Shown: piece by piece, positions 35,079 to 43,701 of the stretch
Position numbering within the stretch: position 1 is the first letter of the stretch
Layout of the letters: each line of letters begins with the position of its first letter
Source of the DNA: Paenibacillus tianjinensis
GTDB lineage: Bacteria; Bacillota; Bacilli; Paenibacillales; Paenibacillaceae
Reading direction: 5' to 3'
Assembly: GCF_017086365.1 (NCBI RefSeq)
Contig: NZ_CP070969.1
Coordinates: 4,650,001-4,714,000 of the forward strand
DNA: 64,000 nt
Notes under the pieces: generated by a model
Told to the model about the DNA's origin: nothing
Databases searched by the model: none
The model's input: the letters and a program-made list of their open reading frames with translations, nothing else
Program-made: the position numbers and the translations under genes

Positions 35079-36311
35079 TTTCTGGCTGAGTGCAGCTTTA
35101 TATCCAGCAGCGTCAAGCTTTCCGGTCAGCAGTAAAGTGGTCGCTGTCGATAATACACTCCATCTGCCCGGCGCTTCATCAGTAACAGCTTCGTCAGATA
35201 ATAGCAGCTTGCTATCAAATGGAAGACCGGTAATCTCCGGCAATGATGATTGGTACAGTTCATCCAGTGCCGGCAGCCGTCTGGTATTCTCCAGCCACTC
35301 CAGCTGTGCGGTGGATGAAGTAATGTAAGCCAGCCAATTGACCGCTGCTTCCGGGTTGTTTGAACCGGCCGGAAGTGCAAAGAACCGGCTGTGCATCGCC
35401 TCATATCCTTTATTGCCCGCCATATCCATGGGAGCCTCTGCCGTAAGCGAAGCGTTACCGTACTGCTGCCATTCGGAGAGAGGAAGCGCAGCAATGGCAA
35501 GCTTGCCGCTTTGAAGCATGTCCCAGAGATCCGGATTATAGCGGCTGCTCAGATAAAAATAGCTGCGGGCATATTGCGTCCACTCCAGCGCGGCTGTATT
35601 GTCAGAAGCCAGGCTGAATCCCATACTTTCCAGCAGCGTCATATAACCATAGGGGTTGCGGCTGTCCAATCCGAGGAGATACTGTTCTTTTCCGGGTGTC
35701 TTCTCCTGCTGTTCACGCAGCTGATTCAGCAGTAAACCCCACTGCTCCAGACTTCTCGGAGCTTCCGCGAGGCCCAGTTCGGCAATCCGCTGTGGTGAAT
35801 ATACAAGGACATATGGATCGATATCCAGCGGAACTCCCCAGTCATATCCGTTCCACTGCATTTGCTGAATCAGCATGGTGAGCGGCGCACTGCCCGGCAC
35901 ACTTTGATAAACGTCTACAGGCAGCAAAAATCCGCGGGTAGCCAGATCAGCAATATTCCGGCCGTCGGTCATGATAATATCCGGACTTTCGCCTGTCGTC
36001 AGCTCCTGTTTGAGCATATCGGCATTCTCTTCATTGCCTACATTACTGATTATTACTTGTATTCCGCTTGATAAGGTATAATTGCTGCTGATCCGTTCCA
36101 GCTCTTTAAGCTCTTCGCTGCTCAAGGAGACCCTAATGCTCAGACTTTTCACTCTGCCCTGATCTCCCGAATCGGGCTGTTCGGATAGGCTTTGCGGCTG
36201 CCTCAGCGGATAGGAACCTTCGGTGGTATCCAGCTCCATGCTGGGCGACAAGCTTGTCAGCGCCAGCAGCAATATTGCAAACAGCAGCCAATAGTTTTTG
36301 CGTCTCAGCAC
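35070..36311 (-). CDS. Extracellular solute-binding protein (family 1 type)
   Basis: 413 aa with an N-terminal hydrophobic segment (YWLLFAILLLALTSLSP) but no lipobox cysteine. The rest has the pattern of sugar-type binding proteins: SGIQVIISNVGNEENADMLKQELTTGESPDIIMTDGRNIADLATRGFLLPV, then YDWGVPLDIDPYVLVYSPQRI and FFALPAGSNNPEAAVNWLAYITSS. No permease or ATPase gene is nearby, so it is an orphan: it may feed a distant transporter or act as a sensor-associated protein. GTG start with GGAGGGG. The upstream region holds the second copy of the intergenic repeat. Confidence 0.82.
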   Translation of the reverse strand: MLRRKNYWLLFAILLLALTSLSPSMELDTTEGSYPLRQPQSLSEQPDSGDQGRVKSLSIRVSLSSEELKELERISSNYTLSSGIQVIISNVGNEENADMLKQELTTGESPDIIMTDGRNIADLATRGFLLPVDVYQSVPGSAPLTMLIQQMQWNGYDWGVPLDIDPYVLVYSPQRIAELGLAEAPRSLEQWGLLLNQLREQQEKTPGKEQYLLGLDSRNPYGYMTLLESMGFSLASDNTAALEWTQYARSYFYLSSRYNPDLWDMLQSGKLAIAALPLSEWQQYGNASLTAEAPMDMAGNKGYEAMHSRFFALPAGSNNPEAAVNWLAYITSSTAQLEWLENTRRLPALDELYQSSLPEITGLPFDSKLLLSDEAVTDEAPGRWSVLSTATTLLLTGKLDAAGYKAALSQKSE

Positions 36312-36468
36312 GTTTCTTTCCCCTCCCGACTTCGGTATTCTTCCCTATTTTACCAGATGACCGCGATGTTGTCTTTGACAGTTGAAACCGTTCTCTTTCT
36401 ATTATATATGTGTGTGGCGGGGAGGTAAAAGATTGCCGCTGCGATAGTCTGGTACATTCCAAGAAAGC

Positions 36469-36596
36469 TTTGGACTTCCGGCCGCTGTTGTCTGCAGATT
36501 TCTTGATCTTATACCGCTGTTCGCGGTGGAAATCCGCAGACAAAGGCGGACGCTGCCGCTCCTACAGTTCCAAACTTTCTTTCCATTCCTCTTATC
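36469..36596. repeat. Intergenic palindromic repeat, copy 2
   Basis: Shorter copy of the element at 23.1 kb. TTTGGACTTCCGGCCGCTG at the left end and CTACAGTTCCAAACTTTCTTTCC at the right enclose TCTGCAGATTTCT and GAAATCCGCAGAC, which are inverted with one mismatch. The left flank AGAAAGCTTTGG and the right flank CCAAACTTTCTTT form a terminal inverted repeat. It lies in the 424-bp gap between the solute-binding-protein gene and the phoH terminator; apart from these elements and a CCCGCCC/GGGCGGG hairpin (about 36618-36639) I see nothing else there. Confidence 0.8.
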
Positions 36597-36642
36597 GCGA
36601 AACAATCTTAAAACATCCCCGCCCCTCACGGGGGCGGGCAAG

Positions 36643-36680
36643 CAAAAAGCCGGGAGAGAGGTTCTCCCGGCTTTTGCTTA
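36643..36680 (-). terminator. Terminator after phoH (bidirectional)
   Basis: AGCCGGGAGAG and its complement CTCTCCCGGCT-type arm form an 11-bp stem with a very short loop and T-rich runs on both sides. On the minus strand it follows the PhoH gene by about 55 bp. Confidence 0.85.
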
Positions 36681-36735
36681 TGGCGGTGCCTTGGGCAGGC
36701 TGCCCTTTCTGCAACTTCAATAGCCGCTACAGGTT

Positions 36736-38067
36736 CTACAGCAAATCCGCGGCCAGCTGGGCCAGGCGGGAACGCTCGCCTTTTTCCAGAGTAATATGTC
36801 CGCTGATGCCTTGCTGCTTGAACTTTTCAACGATATAGCTGAGTCCGTTGCTCGCGGCATCGAGGTAAGGATGGTCAATTTGTTCCGGATCGCCCATCAG
36901 GATAACTTTACTGCCTTCCCCGGCTCTGGAGACAATCGTCTTTACCTCATGACGGGAAAGATTCTGAGCCTCATCAATAATGATGAACTGCGATGGAATG
37001 GAACGTCCGCGGATATAGGTGAGCGCCTCGACTTGAATGCTGCCCAGCCCCATTAATATTTTATCAATATCCCCGGCTTTTTTGGTATCGAACAGAAACT
37101 CCAGATTATCATATATCGGCTGCATCCACGGACGCAGCTTCTCATCCTTCTCTCCGGGCAGATAACCAATGTCCTTACCCATCGGAACGACGGGACGGGC
37201 GATGAGCAGTTTTTTGTAACGGTGCTCATCCTCTACCTTGAACAATCCGGCGGCTAGCGCCAGCAGGGTTTTACCTGTTCCCGCTTTGCCGGTAATGGTC
37301 ACCAGCGGAATATCCTCATTCAGCAGCAATTCAAGCGCCATCCGCTGCTGTGCGTTGCGGGCACTGATGCCCCAAACTGCATCATTGCCGAGATACAGCG
37401 GCTCCAGCCGCGATGCATCACTGTTCACTTTGAGCAGAGCTGACTTGCCGCTGCCGATTTCGTCCTTCAGAATGACGAATTCATGAGGATACAAGGGGTA
37501 AGACAAGGACAGCTGCTTAACGGACAAGGAACGGTGACTGTAATATTCATCTATCAGTGAAGGATGGACCAGCAGAGACTGGCAGCCGCTATACAGCTCG
37601 TTCAGATCTCCTGTACGGTCGGATAAATAATCCTCCGGTGTAATCCCCAGCACATCCGCTTTGATGCGGACGAGTACATCTTTACTTACGAGTACCACAG
37701 GACGCGGTTCAGCTTTCTCGTTCTCCTCATGGAGATAATTAAGCGCTACAGCCAATATCCGGTTGTCATTGGACACTTCTCCGAACATTTCCTGTACCTT
37801 TACGAAGCTGCGGTGGTTAAGCTCCACCTTCAGCGTGCCTCCATGCTCCAGTACCACTCCGCTGTGCAGGTGGCCGAGTTCACGGAGTCCGTCTAACAAG
37901 CGTGACACGGTGCGGGCGTTGCGGCCGATTTCGTCGGCGTTGCGCTTCTTGGAGTCGATTTCTTCCAGAACTACAGCCGGAATCACTACCTCATGCTCCT
38001 TGAACGCAAAGATCGAATTGGGGTCGTGCAGAAGCACGTTAGTGTCTAGTACAAATATCTTTTTCAT
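36736..38067 (-). CDS. PIN domain-PhoH family ATPase (YlaK-like)
   Basis: 443 aa. N-terminal PIN nuclease domain (MKKIFVLDTNVLLHDPNSIFAF, conserved DTNVLL, and acidic residues in EIDSKKRNADEIGRNAR), linker, then a PhoH ATPase domain with Walker A TGKAGTGKTLLALAAG, LLIARPVVPMGKDIGYLPG and Walker B IIIDEAQNLSRHEVKTIVSR. PIN-PhoH proteins are proposed RNA helicase-nucleases. ATG at 38067, five bases from GGAGGGG. It diverges from the YlaJ-type lipoprotein gene, as in the B. subtilis yla block. Confidence 0.94.
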   Translation of the reverse strand: MKKIFVLDTNVLLHDPNSIFAFKEHEVVIPAVVLEEIDSKKRNADEIGRNARTVSRLLDGLRELGHLHSGVVLEHGGTLKVELNHRSFVKVQEMFGEVSNDNRILAVALNYLHEENEKAEPRPVVLVSKDVLVRIKADVLGITPEDYLSDRTGDLNELYSGCQSLLVHPSLIDEYYSHRSLSVKQLSLSYPLYPHEFVILKDEIGSGKSALLKVNSDASRLEPLYLGNDAVWGISARNAQQRMALELLLNEDIPLVTITGKAGTGKTLLALAAGLFKVEDEHRYKKLLIARPVVPMGKDIGYLPGEKDEKLRPWMQPIYDNLEFLFDTKKAGDIDKILMGLGSIQVEALTYIRGRSIPSQFIIIDEAQNLSRHEVKTIVSRAGEGSKVILMGDPEQIDHPYLDAASNGLSYIVEKFKQQGISGHITLEKGERSRLAQLAADLL

Positions 38068-38172
38068 GATATCCCCTCCACAGCGCCTGGTTTGATTGAT
38101 CATACATAACTCTTTTCAGTACGGGCAACATAAAGTAAAGTACTGATCTTGGACTGAAAGGAGTATTCACAT

Positions 38173-38748
38173 ATGAGAAAATCAATGTGTCTGTTGCTGG
38201 TACTGCTGCTGCTGACAAGCTGCGGTATCGCTAATAAAGAGTCATCACCCTCTCCTCAGAGTCAACAATCGCCTGAAACATTGAGCAGCCAGGGGAACCA
38301 GGAGGTACGGAATTTGCCTGATGACAATGCCGCCACTCAAGGTGATGCGACCAAAGCCGGACAAGCTTCTGACGTTCAAGGCGAAAGCGATGTTGCACTT
38401 AAAGACCATTTTGAACAGCTGGCTATAAGAGTTCCCGGTGTAAACGGCGCCCACTGTGTCGTGATGAACAACCTTGCAGTAGTCGGCATTGATGTCGATG
38501 GGTCACTTGGACGCTCACGGGTCGGAAGTATCAAATACTCCGTAGCCGAAGCGATCCGCAAGGACCCCCGGGGGATAAAAGCTCTGGTTACCGCCGACAT
38601 GGATCTTTCTAACCGGCTGGATGAAATGGGACGCCATATTTCCAAAGGCAATCCGGTATCCGGATTCGCTGCAGAAATGGCCGATATCATCGGGCGTATC
38701 ATCCCTCAGCTTCCGGAAGATACTAAACCGCAGGGCAACGGCCAATAA
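38173..38748 (+). CDS. YhcN/YlaJ family sporulation lipoprotein
   Basis: 191 aa. Signal peptide with lipobox LLTSC (cysteine about residue 17), a low-complexity S/Q/P/N linker, and the YhcN/YlaJ domain (HFEQLAIRVPGVNGAHCVVMNNLAVVGIDVDG through VAEAIRKDPRGIKALVTADMDLSNRLDEMG). Members are spore inner-membrane lipoproteins with roles in germination or spore coat biology in B. subtilis. Good AAAGGAG site. Monocistronic, ended by the shared terminator at 38.8 kb. Confidence 0.92.
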   Translation: MRKSMCLLLVLLLLTSCGIANKESSPSPQSQQSPETLSSQGNQEVRNLPDDNAATQGDATKAGQASDVQGESDVALKDHFEQLAIRVPGVNGAHCVVMNNLAVVGIDVDGSLGRSRVGSIKYSVAEAIRKDPRGIKALVTADMDLSNRLDEMGRHISKGNPVSGFAAEMADIIGRIIPQLPEDTKPQGNGQ

Positions 38749-38792
38749 CCGGTACTACCCTTTAGTTTCTCCGATTGGAATTCCTAATGGAC

Positions 38793-38827
38793 AAAAAAAG
38801 CCTAGTGAGAGAATCACTGGGCTTTTT
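38793..38827. terminator. Bidirectional terminator
   Basis: AAGCCTAGTGA and TCACTGGGCTT pair (one wobble) around GAGAA, with seven As on the left and five Ts on the right. It serves the lipoprotein gene on the plus strand and the convergent flavin-fold gene, whose stop codon lies inside the stem. Confidence 0.9.
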
Positions 38828-39269
38828 GCATGGCGGCAAACACTTGTCCGTCCAGCTTCTCAGCCGCACGCGCATCGTATACCTTCGCATATTTCGGGGC
38901 GGATTCAAGCTGTGCGCCGTAAAAAAGCGCATTGCGGACCGCATCAATTTCAACATCAAAACAGCACATCTTAAAGGGCACATCCAGCAGCGGATCCTGC
39001 TTGACGGAAGCACGCCCGTTAATGGCATGAACGGTACCCTCGCCAAAAACCGTAATCGTTACCAGCGGATTGACCTTCATGTTGTTCACCAGTCTGGACC
39101 GGTGGTCCACCGCAAGACGCACGATAGAAGGGCTCACTGCGTAGATCCAGGAAATGGCAGTGGACGTAGGTCCTCCGGATTCCGCATCCACCGTGTTTAG
39201 AAGAACAAAAGTTTCCGATTGCAGCATCGTTAGCAGGGTTTCATTGAGCTGAGCAATGGCTTCGGACAT
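38814..39269 (-). CDS. Pyridoxamine 5'-phosphate oxidase-like FMN-binding protein
   Basis: 151 aa with the split-barrel flavin fold: FVLLNTVDAESGGPTSTAISWIYAVSPSIVRLAVDHRSRLVNNMKVNPLVTITVFGEGTVHAINGRASV is the typical series of strands of this superfamily. It lacks the C-terminal extension of true PdxH, so the substrate is unknown; a role in flavin or heme-type redox chemistry is possible. ATG at 39269 nine bases after GGGGG. The promoter is flanked by a 12-bp direct repeat. Confidence 0.78.
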   Translation of the reverse strand: MSEAIAQLNETLLTMLQSETFVLLNTVDAESGGPTSTAISWIYAVSPSIVRLAVDHRSRLVNNMKVNPLVTITVFGEGTVHAINGRASVKQDPLLDVPFKMCCFDVEIDAVRNALFYGAQLESAPKYAKVYDARAAEKLDGQVFAAMQKAQ

Positions 39270-39296
39270 AAGTACAGGCCCCCTATGACGCAAATG

Positions 39297-39346
39297 TGCA
39301 TTCAATTTATTATATTATAGCACATGCCCAAACTTGCATTCAATTT
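39297..39346 (-). promoter_or_regulatory. Promoter with 12-bp direct repeats before the flavin-fold gene
   Basis: Minus strand: -35 TTGAAT (39338-39343), 18 bp, -10 TATAAT (39314-39319). The 12-mer AAATTGAATGCA occurs twice, at 39335-39346 over the -35 and at 39297-39308 downstream of the start point, 38 bp apart. The arrangement looks like a pair of operators. Confidence 0.6.
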
Positions 39347-39367
39347 CAGGATGTTTGCAGCTGCGGC

Positions 39368-40456
39368 TCAAGGGGTCTCTGCAGCAGCGGCTCCATCCGC
39401 AGCAACTCCGGTAATCCGGTCGTGCAGGCTTTTCTTGGCGTTCTCCAATTCTTCATCGTTAATATACACATACGGACTGCGCCAGGTTCCGGTGACAGGC
39501 ACAAATTCGATGTTTTCTTTGGAGATTTTCCAATAGGTAGCAATCATGCTTTTGATCTGGGCGTTTTCGATATCCGTCTCCAGATTATTATCAACGGCAT
39601 CAAGCACCTTGCCTATTTTGAGCACACCGCCCAGCGACTGCATTTGTCCGACCAGTGCGTTCAGTACCTCATTCTGGCGCTTGTTGCGGTCAAAATCATC
39701 TGAAGCCTCTGTCTTGGGGCTGCAATTCGATTTGCGGTAACGTACATAATCAAGTGCATCATCACCGTTCAACTCTGCAGGGCCTTTTTTCAGATTGATA
39801 TCTGTCCCATCCACACTGTCGGTATAGCACATATCCGCACTGATGTTAACATCCACTCCGCCAAGCTCGTCCACAATATCGCGGAAGCCCTGGAAATCAA
39901 GCACAGTGACATAATCAACATCGATGTCCAGATATTTGCTCATCATTGTCTTCATTTCATCCTTGGCGAGGTTGCCGGAGGATTCCTCCTTTGCCTTGAA
40001 GCGGGCGTAGAAGGCGTTGATCTTGGTCTTCTTATAACCGCTAAGCTCTACATAGGTATCACGGGGCAGCGAAACAACGGTCGCAGATTTCGTCTCCGGG
40101 TTCAGCGCAGCCACCATAATGACATCCGTCAGATTGGAGGGATGCTTCGGACGGTTATCGGTACCCAGCAGCAGGAGGGTCAGTGGCTTCTTCGAGGCGA
40201 GCTGTCCGCTCTCTACAGACTGGTCCACACCGAAGCCGCCCTTTTCGAACTTAAAGTACAGGAATCCGGCATACCCGAGTGCGGCAAGTACCGCAATTAA
40301 GATCAGGACGAGCAGCAATCTGACCAATCTGGCAAAAAATCCGCGTTTTTTTACTTTTTTCTTCGGCTTTCCTTGCGGAGCGGTTCTGTTCTGAGATCCC
40401 CTGCCCCCTTGTTGTCCGTTCGATCTTGGAGGTAAACTTCCCTTGCTTGTATTCAT
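39368..40456 (-). CDS. LytR-CpsA-Psr (LCP) family cell-wall polymer transferase
   Basis: 362 aa. Basic cytoplasmic tail (KPKKKVKKRGFFAR), one membrane anchor (LVRLLLVLILIAVLAALGYAGFLYF, about residues 45-69) and an external LCP domain: LTLLLLGTDNRP, NLTDVIMVAALNPETKSATVVSLPRDTYVEL with the conserved arginine, FQGFRDIVDELGGVDVNI, and LNGDDALDYVRYRKS. LCP enzymes attach teichoic acids or other anionic polymers to peptidoglycan. The C-terminal tail is alanine-rich. AAAGGAC about 11 bases before the ATG. Confidence 0.95.
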   Translation of the reverse strand: MNTSKGSLPPRSNGQQGGRGSQNRTAPQGKPKKKVKKRGFFARLVRLLLVLILIAVLAALGYAGFLYFKFEKGGFGVDQSVESGQLASKKPLTLLLLGTDNRPKHPSNLTDVIMVAALNPETKSATVVSLPRDTYVELSGYKKTKINAFYARFKAKEESSGNLAKDEMKTMMSKYLDIDVDYVTVLDFQGFRDIVDELGGVDVNISADMCYTDSVDGTDINLKKGPAELNGDDALDYVRYRKSNCSPKTEASDDFDRNKRQNEVLNALVGQMQSLGGVLKIGKVLDAVDNNLETDIENAQIKSMIATYWKISKENIEFVPVTGTWRSPYVYINDEELENAKKSLHDRITGVAADGAAAAETP

Positions 40457-40539
40457 AATGGAATAAAGTCCTTTTCAACTCAATTAGATTTTAGTACATC
40501 AACATATAAATAGACGAATCGGGTCGGCAAAAGTTGCGG

Positions 40540-40836
40540 TTACTGCCGCTTTGCAGCTGCAGCTGCCTTCCGCTTCTGCCGGGCTTCCACCAGATAACGG
40601 ACCCGCACAAGCAGCATAAGCCCTACAGCAACCAGCAGGCACTGTATAATCGGCAGCTTGTCGTGCTGAAAGATGAGCAGCATTCCTGATCCCAGTGCCA
40701 TCATCAGGTAGAGCATAATTTCCTTGCCGATGGACAGCTTCTGATTCACGCGGAAGACACGGTTATACACGTAAGTCAGCAATATAAAAATGACGATATA
40801 AGCGACAATCGGATGATCTGCAAACCAGCTCTGCAC
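40540..40836 (-). CDS. YlaH-like membrane protein
   Basis: 98 aa. Three hydrophobic segments (VAYIVIFILLTYVYNRVF, EIMLYLMMALGSGMLLIF, PIIQCLLVAVGLMLLVRV) and a basic, alanine-rich C-terminus. It matches the YlaH family by topology and by its place next to typA. The first in-frame GTG (40845) touches the ribosome-binding site; the GTG at 40836 is ten bases from GGAGG and is preferred. Function unknown. Confidence 0.8.
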   Translation of the reverse strand: MQSWFADHPIVAYIVIFILLTYVYNRVFRVNQKLSIGKEIMLYLMMALGSGMLLIFQHDKLPIIQCLLVAVGLMLLVRVRYLVEARQKRKAAAAAKRQ

Positions 40837-40904
40837 AGCCGTCACTCCTCCCGGAAATAAGTATCGCTTACATTATAGCATTCCTGCCGGCTTTAAGCCT
40901 AGAC

Positions 40905-40939
40905 GAAGAAAAGCCGCCGGACGACTCATCCGGCGGCTT
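40905..40939 (-). terminator. Terminator after typA
   Basis: AAGCCGCCGGA and TCCGGCGGCTT form a perfect 11-bp stem with a 7-base loop; TTTTCTTCG follows on the minus strand. Confidence 0.85.
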
Positions 40940-40950
40940 GGGTTATCAGC

Positions 40951-42795
40951 TTAGGCTTGGCTTGCTTGAGCCTGCTTACGCTGCTTTTCTGCACGTTCGC
41001 GTTCACTCTTGTTCAGAATCTTCTTGCGCAGACGTACGGATTTAGGCGTAATTTCGCAATATTCATCATCATTCAGGTACTCAAGGGCACCCTCCAGCGA
41101 GAATAGGCGCGGAGTTTTCATTTTGACCGTTTCATCCTTAGTAGCGGAACGCACGTTAGTCAGTGCTTTCTCCTTACAGATGTTAACGATGATATCGTTG
41201 TCGCGTGTGTGTTCGCCGACGATCATACCTTCATAGATATCAGTACCCGGCTCCAGGAAGAGGATACCGCGGTCTTCTACACCCATCATACCGTAGAACG
41301 TAGTTGTTCCGGTTTCGCTGGATACAAGCACGCCCTGGTGACGTCCGCCAACCTGGCCGCCAATTAGCGGAGCATAGCTGTCAAACGCATGGTTCATTAC
41401 GCCATAGCCGCGGGTCAATGTCAGGAAGTGCGTATTGTAGCCGATCAGGCCGCGTGCCGGAATAAGGAATTCCAGACGGACTTGGCCGGTACCGTTGTTG
41501 ATCATGTTGACCATTTCAGCTTTGCGGCTGCCCAGGCTCTCCATTACGGCGCCCATGCTTTCTTCCGGAATATCAATGAGCAGGCGCTCAAGCGGCTCCA
41601 TCTTGGTACCGTCGATTTCCTTCACGATAACCTCTGGCTTGGAAACCTGCAGCTCATAACCTTCACGGCGCATGTTCTCAATCAGAATCCCGAGGTGAAG
41701 CTCACCGCGTCCGGATACGATAAATGCATCAGGGCTGTCTGTTTCATCTACACGCAAGCTGACATCTGTTTCAAGCTCTTTAAACAGACGCTCGCGCAGT
41801 TTACGTGAAGTCACCCATTTGCCTTCTTTACCGGCGAACGGACTGTTGTTCACGAGGAATGTCATTTGCATCGTAGGCTCATCGATCTTCAGAACCGGCA
41901 GTGCTTCAGGGTTCGCCGGATCAGCGATGGTTTCACCGATGTTAATGTCTTTGATACCGGCAATAGCCACGATATCACCCGCGCCGGCTTCTTCTGTTTC
42001 TACACGTTTGAGGCCCTGGAAGCCGAACAGCTTCTCAATCCGCGCAGTCTTGCTCTTACCGTCACGCATAATAACTGTAACGGACTGGCCTTGCTTAATC
42101 ACACCGCGGTTTACGCGGCCGATAGCGATACGTCCGAGATATTCGTTGTAATCCATCAGGGTTACAAGGAACTGCAGAGGCTCGTCAATTTTTTCCGTTG
42201 GAGACGGGATATGCTCAATAATGGTGTCGTAGAGTGCCTGCATGTTATCGTCCTGCTTTTCGGGATCCAGGCTCGATGTACCGTTCAGCGCAGAAGCATA
42301 GACAACCGGGAATTCAAGCTGATCGTCACTGGCTTCCAGCTCAATGAAGAGATCCAGTACTTCATCAATAACTTCCTTCGGACGGGCAGCCGGACGGTCA
42401 ATCTTGTTCACGACAACAATTGGAGTCAGGTGCTGTTCCAGGGCTTTGCGCAGTACGAATTTCGTCTGCGGCATGCAGCCTTCATAAGCATCAACAACCA
42501 GAAGGACACCGTCAACCATCTTCATGATACGTTCTACTTCGCCGCCAAAGTCGGCATGTCCAGGGGTATCTACAATGTTGATCAGGAACTCTTTATAGGT
42601 AATTGCTGTATTTTTGGCTAGGATGGTGATACCGCGTTCCCGCTCCAGGTCGTTCGAGTCCATGGCGCGTTCCTGCAGAGTTTCGTGGGCGCTGAATATA
42701 CCCGATTGCTGCAGAAGCTGATCGACGAGTGTTGTTTTACCATGGTCAACGTGGGCAATGATCGCAATATTGCGAATTTCTGTTCTTGAATGCAT
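40951..42795 (-). CDS. typA: Ribosome-associated GTPase TypA/BipA
   Basis: Translational GTPase of the EF-G class, involved in 50S assembly and stress or low-temperature growth. 614 aa. G1 [16 protein letters not shown]2 region [13 protein letters not shown]3 DTPGHADF, G4 NKIDRPAAR, then domain II and C-terminal domains with [20 protein letters not shown] and [23 protein letters not shown]. The C-terminus is charged. ATG at 42795; the frame is open ten codons upstream but the family starts at [18 protein letters not shown]. The leader contains a hairpin downstream of the likely promoter. Confidence 0.97.
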   Translation of the reverse strand: MHSRTEIRNIAIIAHVDHGKTTLVDQLLQQSGIFSAHETLQERAMDSNDLERERGITILAKNTAITYKEFLINIVDTPGHADFGGEVERIMKMVDGVLLVVDAYEGCMPQTKFVLRKALEQHLTPIVVVNKIDRPAARPKEVIDEVLDLFIELEASDDQLEFPVVYASALNGTSSLDPEKQDDNMQALYDTIIEHIPSPTEKIDEPLQFLVTLMDYNEYLGRIAIGRVNRGVIKQGQSVTVIMRDGKSKTARIEKLFGFQGLKRVETEEAGAGDIVAIAGIKDINIGETIADPANPEALPVLKIDEPTMQMTFLVNNSPFAGKEGKWVTSRKLRERLFKELETDVSLRVDETDSPDAFIVSGRGELHLGILIENMRREGYELQVSKPEVIVKEIDGTKMEPLERLLIDIPEESMGAVMESLGSRKAEMVNMINNGTGQVRLEFLIPARGLIGYNTHFLTLTRGYGVMNHAFDSYAPLIGGQVGGRHQGVLVSSETGTTTFYGMMGVEDRGILFLEPGTDIYEGMIVGEHTRDNDIIVNICKEKALTNVRSATKDETVKMKTPRLFSLEGALEYLNDDEYCEITPKSVRLRKKILNKSERERAEKQRKQAQASQA

Positions 42796-42867
42796 GATTT
42801 GTATCCAAATCCTCTCATTTATCAAATTAAAAATGTTTAAATTCTTAGCATGTCACGGCAATCTCAC

Positions 42868-42897
42868 AAAAGAAGCGCCTGGCAGAAAGCCGACGCT
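42868..42897 (-). other. Hairpin in the typA leader (possible attenuator)
   Basis: Minus strand AGCGTCGGC pairs imperfectly with GCCAGGCGCT around TTTCT, followed by TCTTTTG. It lies between the proposed typA promoter (42913-42940) and the gene, so it could act as an attenuator, or simply end transcripts from the gene at 43 kb. Confidence 0.4.
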
Positions 42898-42912
42898 CCA
42901 ACATTCCTTAAT

Positions 42913-42940
42913 ATTATAGTGAAAGCACCATGAAAAGCAA
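42913..42940 (-). promoter_or_regulatory. Probable typA promoter
   Basis: Minus strand TTGCTT (42935-42940), 16 bp, TATAAT (42913-42918); about 120 bp before the typA ATG. Confidence 0.55.
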
Positions 42941-43001
42941 GTCTTTTTATGAAAAAACGATTTCCAGCTTCGTTTAAATTTTCAAGTTCCGGGCAGCGGG
43001 A

Positions 43002-43514
43002 TTACCAGCCGCCATTCCATTTTTTGCGGCTTCCCTGTTTTCTGCGGCCAAACATCAGCCAGACTCCGCCTGCAACTAGTACAATTCCGAGCAGATAAAG
43101 GGCTCCGGTACCCAGCAAAGTGAAAATAAAGAGCACAAGACTCAATACACCCAATATCACTGATGTGGCTGTCAGACTCCCCGTCCGCGCCGGTGAATAA
43201 AATGCATATTCGTACAGGCCAACAGCGATGCCAAACAGCAGCAGCGGCCACAGATGACTCATAAATCCCCAGCCCCAGGTATTGCAGAATCCCAGGAGCA
43301 AACCGTATACAGTCAAAATCCCCGCGGGAATCAGCACGGCTGCAGAAGCACGGCGGCTAAAGAAGAGCACATGCAGGAACAGGCCTGGAACCAGAATTAC
43401 GAGCGGCCATAAGGCTCGTCCGAGAAATCCGAATACCCCCAGCTTTCCTAATAAAATCACGAGGCCGGCGGCGGCAATAAATACCCCCAGTTTCATGTCG
43501 TTTTTAGATGACAT
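43002..43514 (-). CDS. Membrane protein, LiaF-type transmembrane region, unknown function
   Basis: 170 aa, five to six hydrophobic segments: LGVFIAAAGLVILLGKLGVF, LWPLVILVPGLFLHVLFF, ASAAVLIPAGILTVYGLLLGF, HLWPLLLFGIAVGLYEYAF, ATSVILGVLSLVLFIFTLLG and YLLGIVLVAGGVWLMF, with a basic tail. The repeated LWPL / helix-hairpin pattern recalls the membrane part of LiaF/DUF5668 proteins, but no C-terminal LiaF domain is present. I do not recognise a specific function. Weak GGGATGG site. Confidence 0.65.
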   Translation of the reverse strand: MSSKNDMKLGVFIAAAGLVILLGKLGVFGFLGRALWPLVILVPGLFLHVLFFSRRASAAVLIPAGILTVYGLLLGFCNTWGWGFMSHLWPLLLFGIAVGLYEYAFYSPARTGSLTATSVILGVLSLVLFIFTLLGTGALYLLGIVLVAGGVWLMFGRRKQGSRKKWNGGW

Positions 43515-43701
43515 TGTCCACCCATCCCTTCAGAGTTCACTTCTTGTCCCTGGATTTCTCTTATATTTTATCTGAAAAAGAGTTAAAACGCCATCATTCT
43601 TCAGGTTTCGGCTGTCTAAAAAAGTCATAGCGCCGTTCATGCTAAAAAGGCTGCACCAAAGCTTATACAGCTTCTGGCACAGCCATAAGTATTGCCGGTT
43701 C

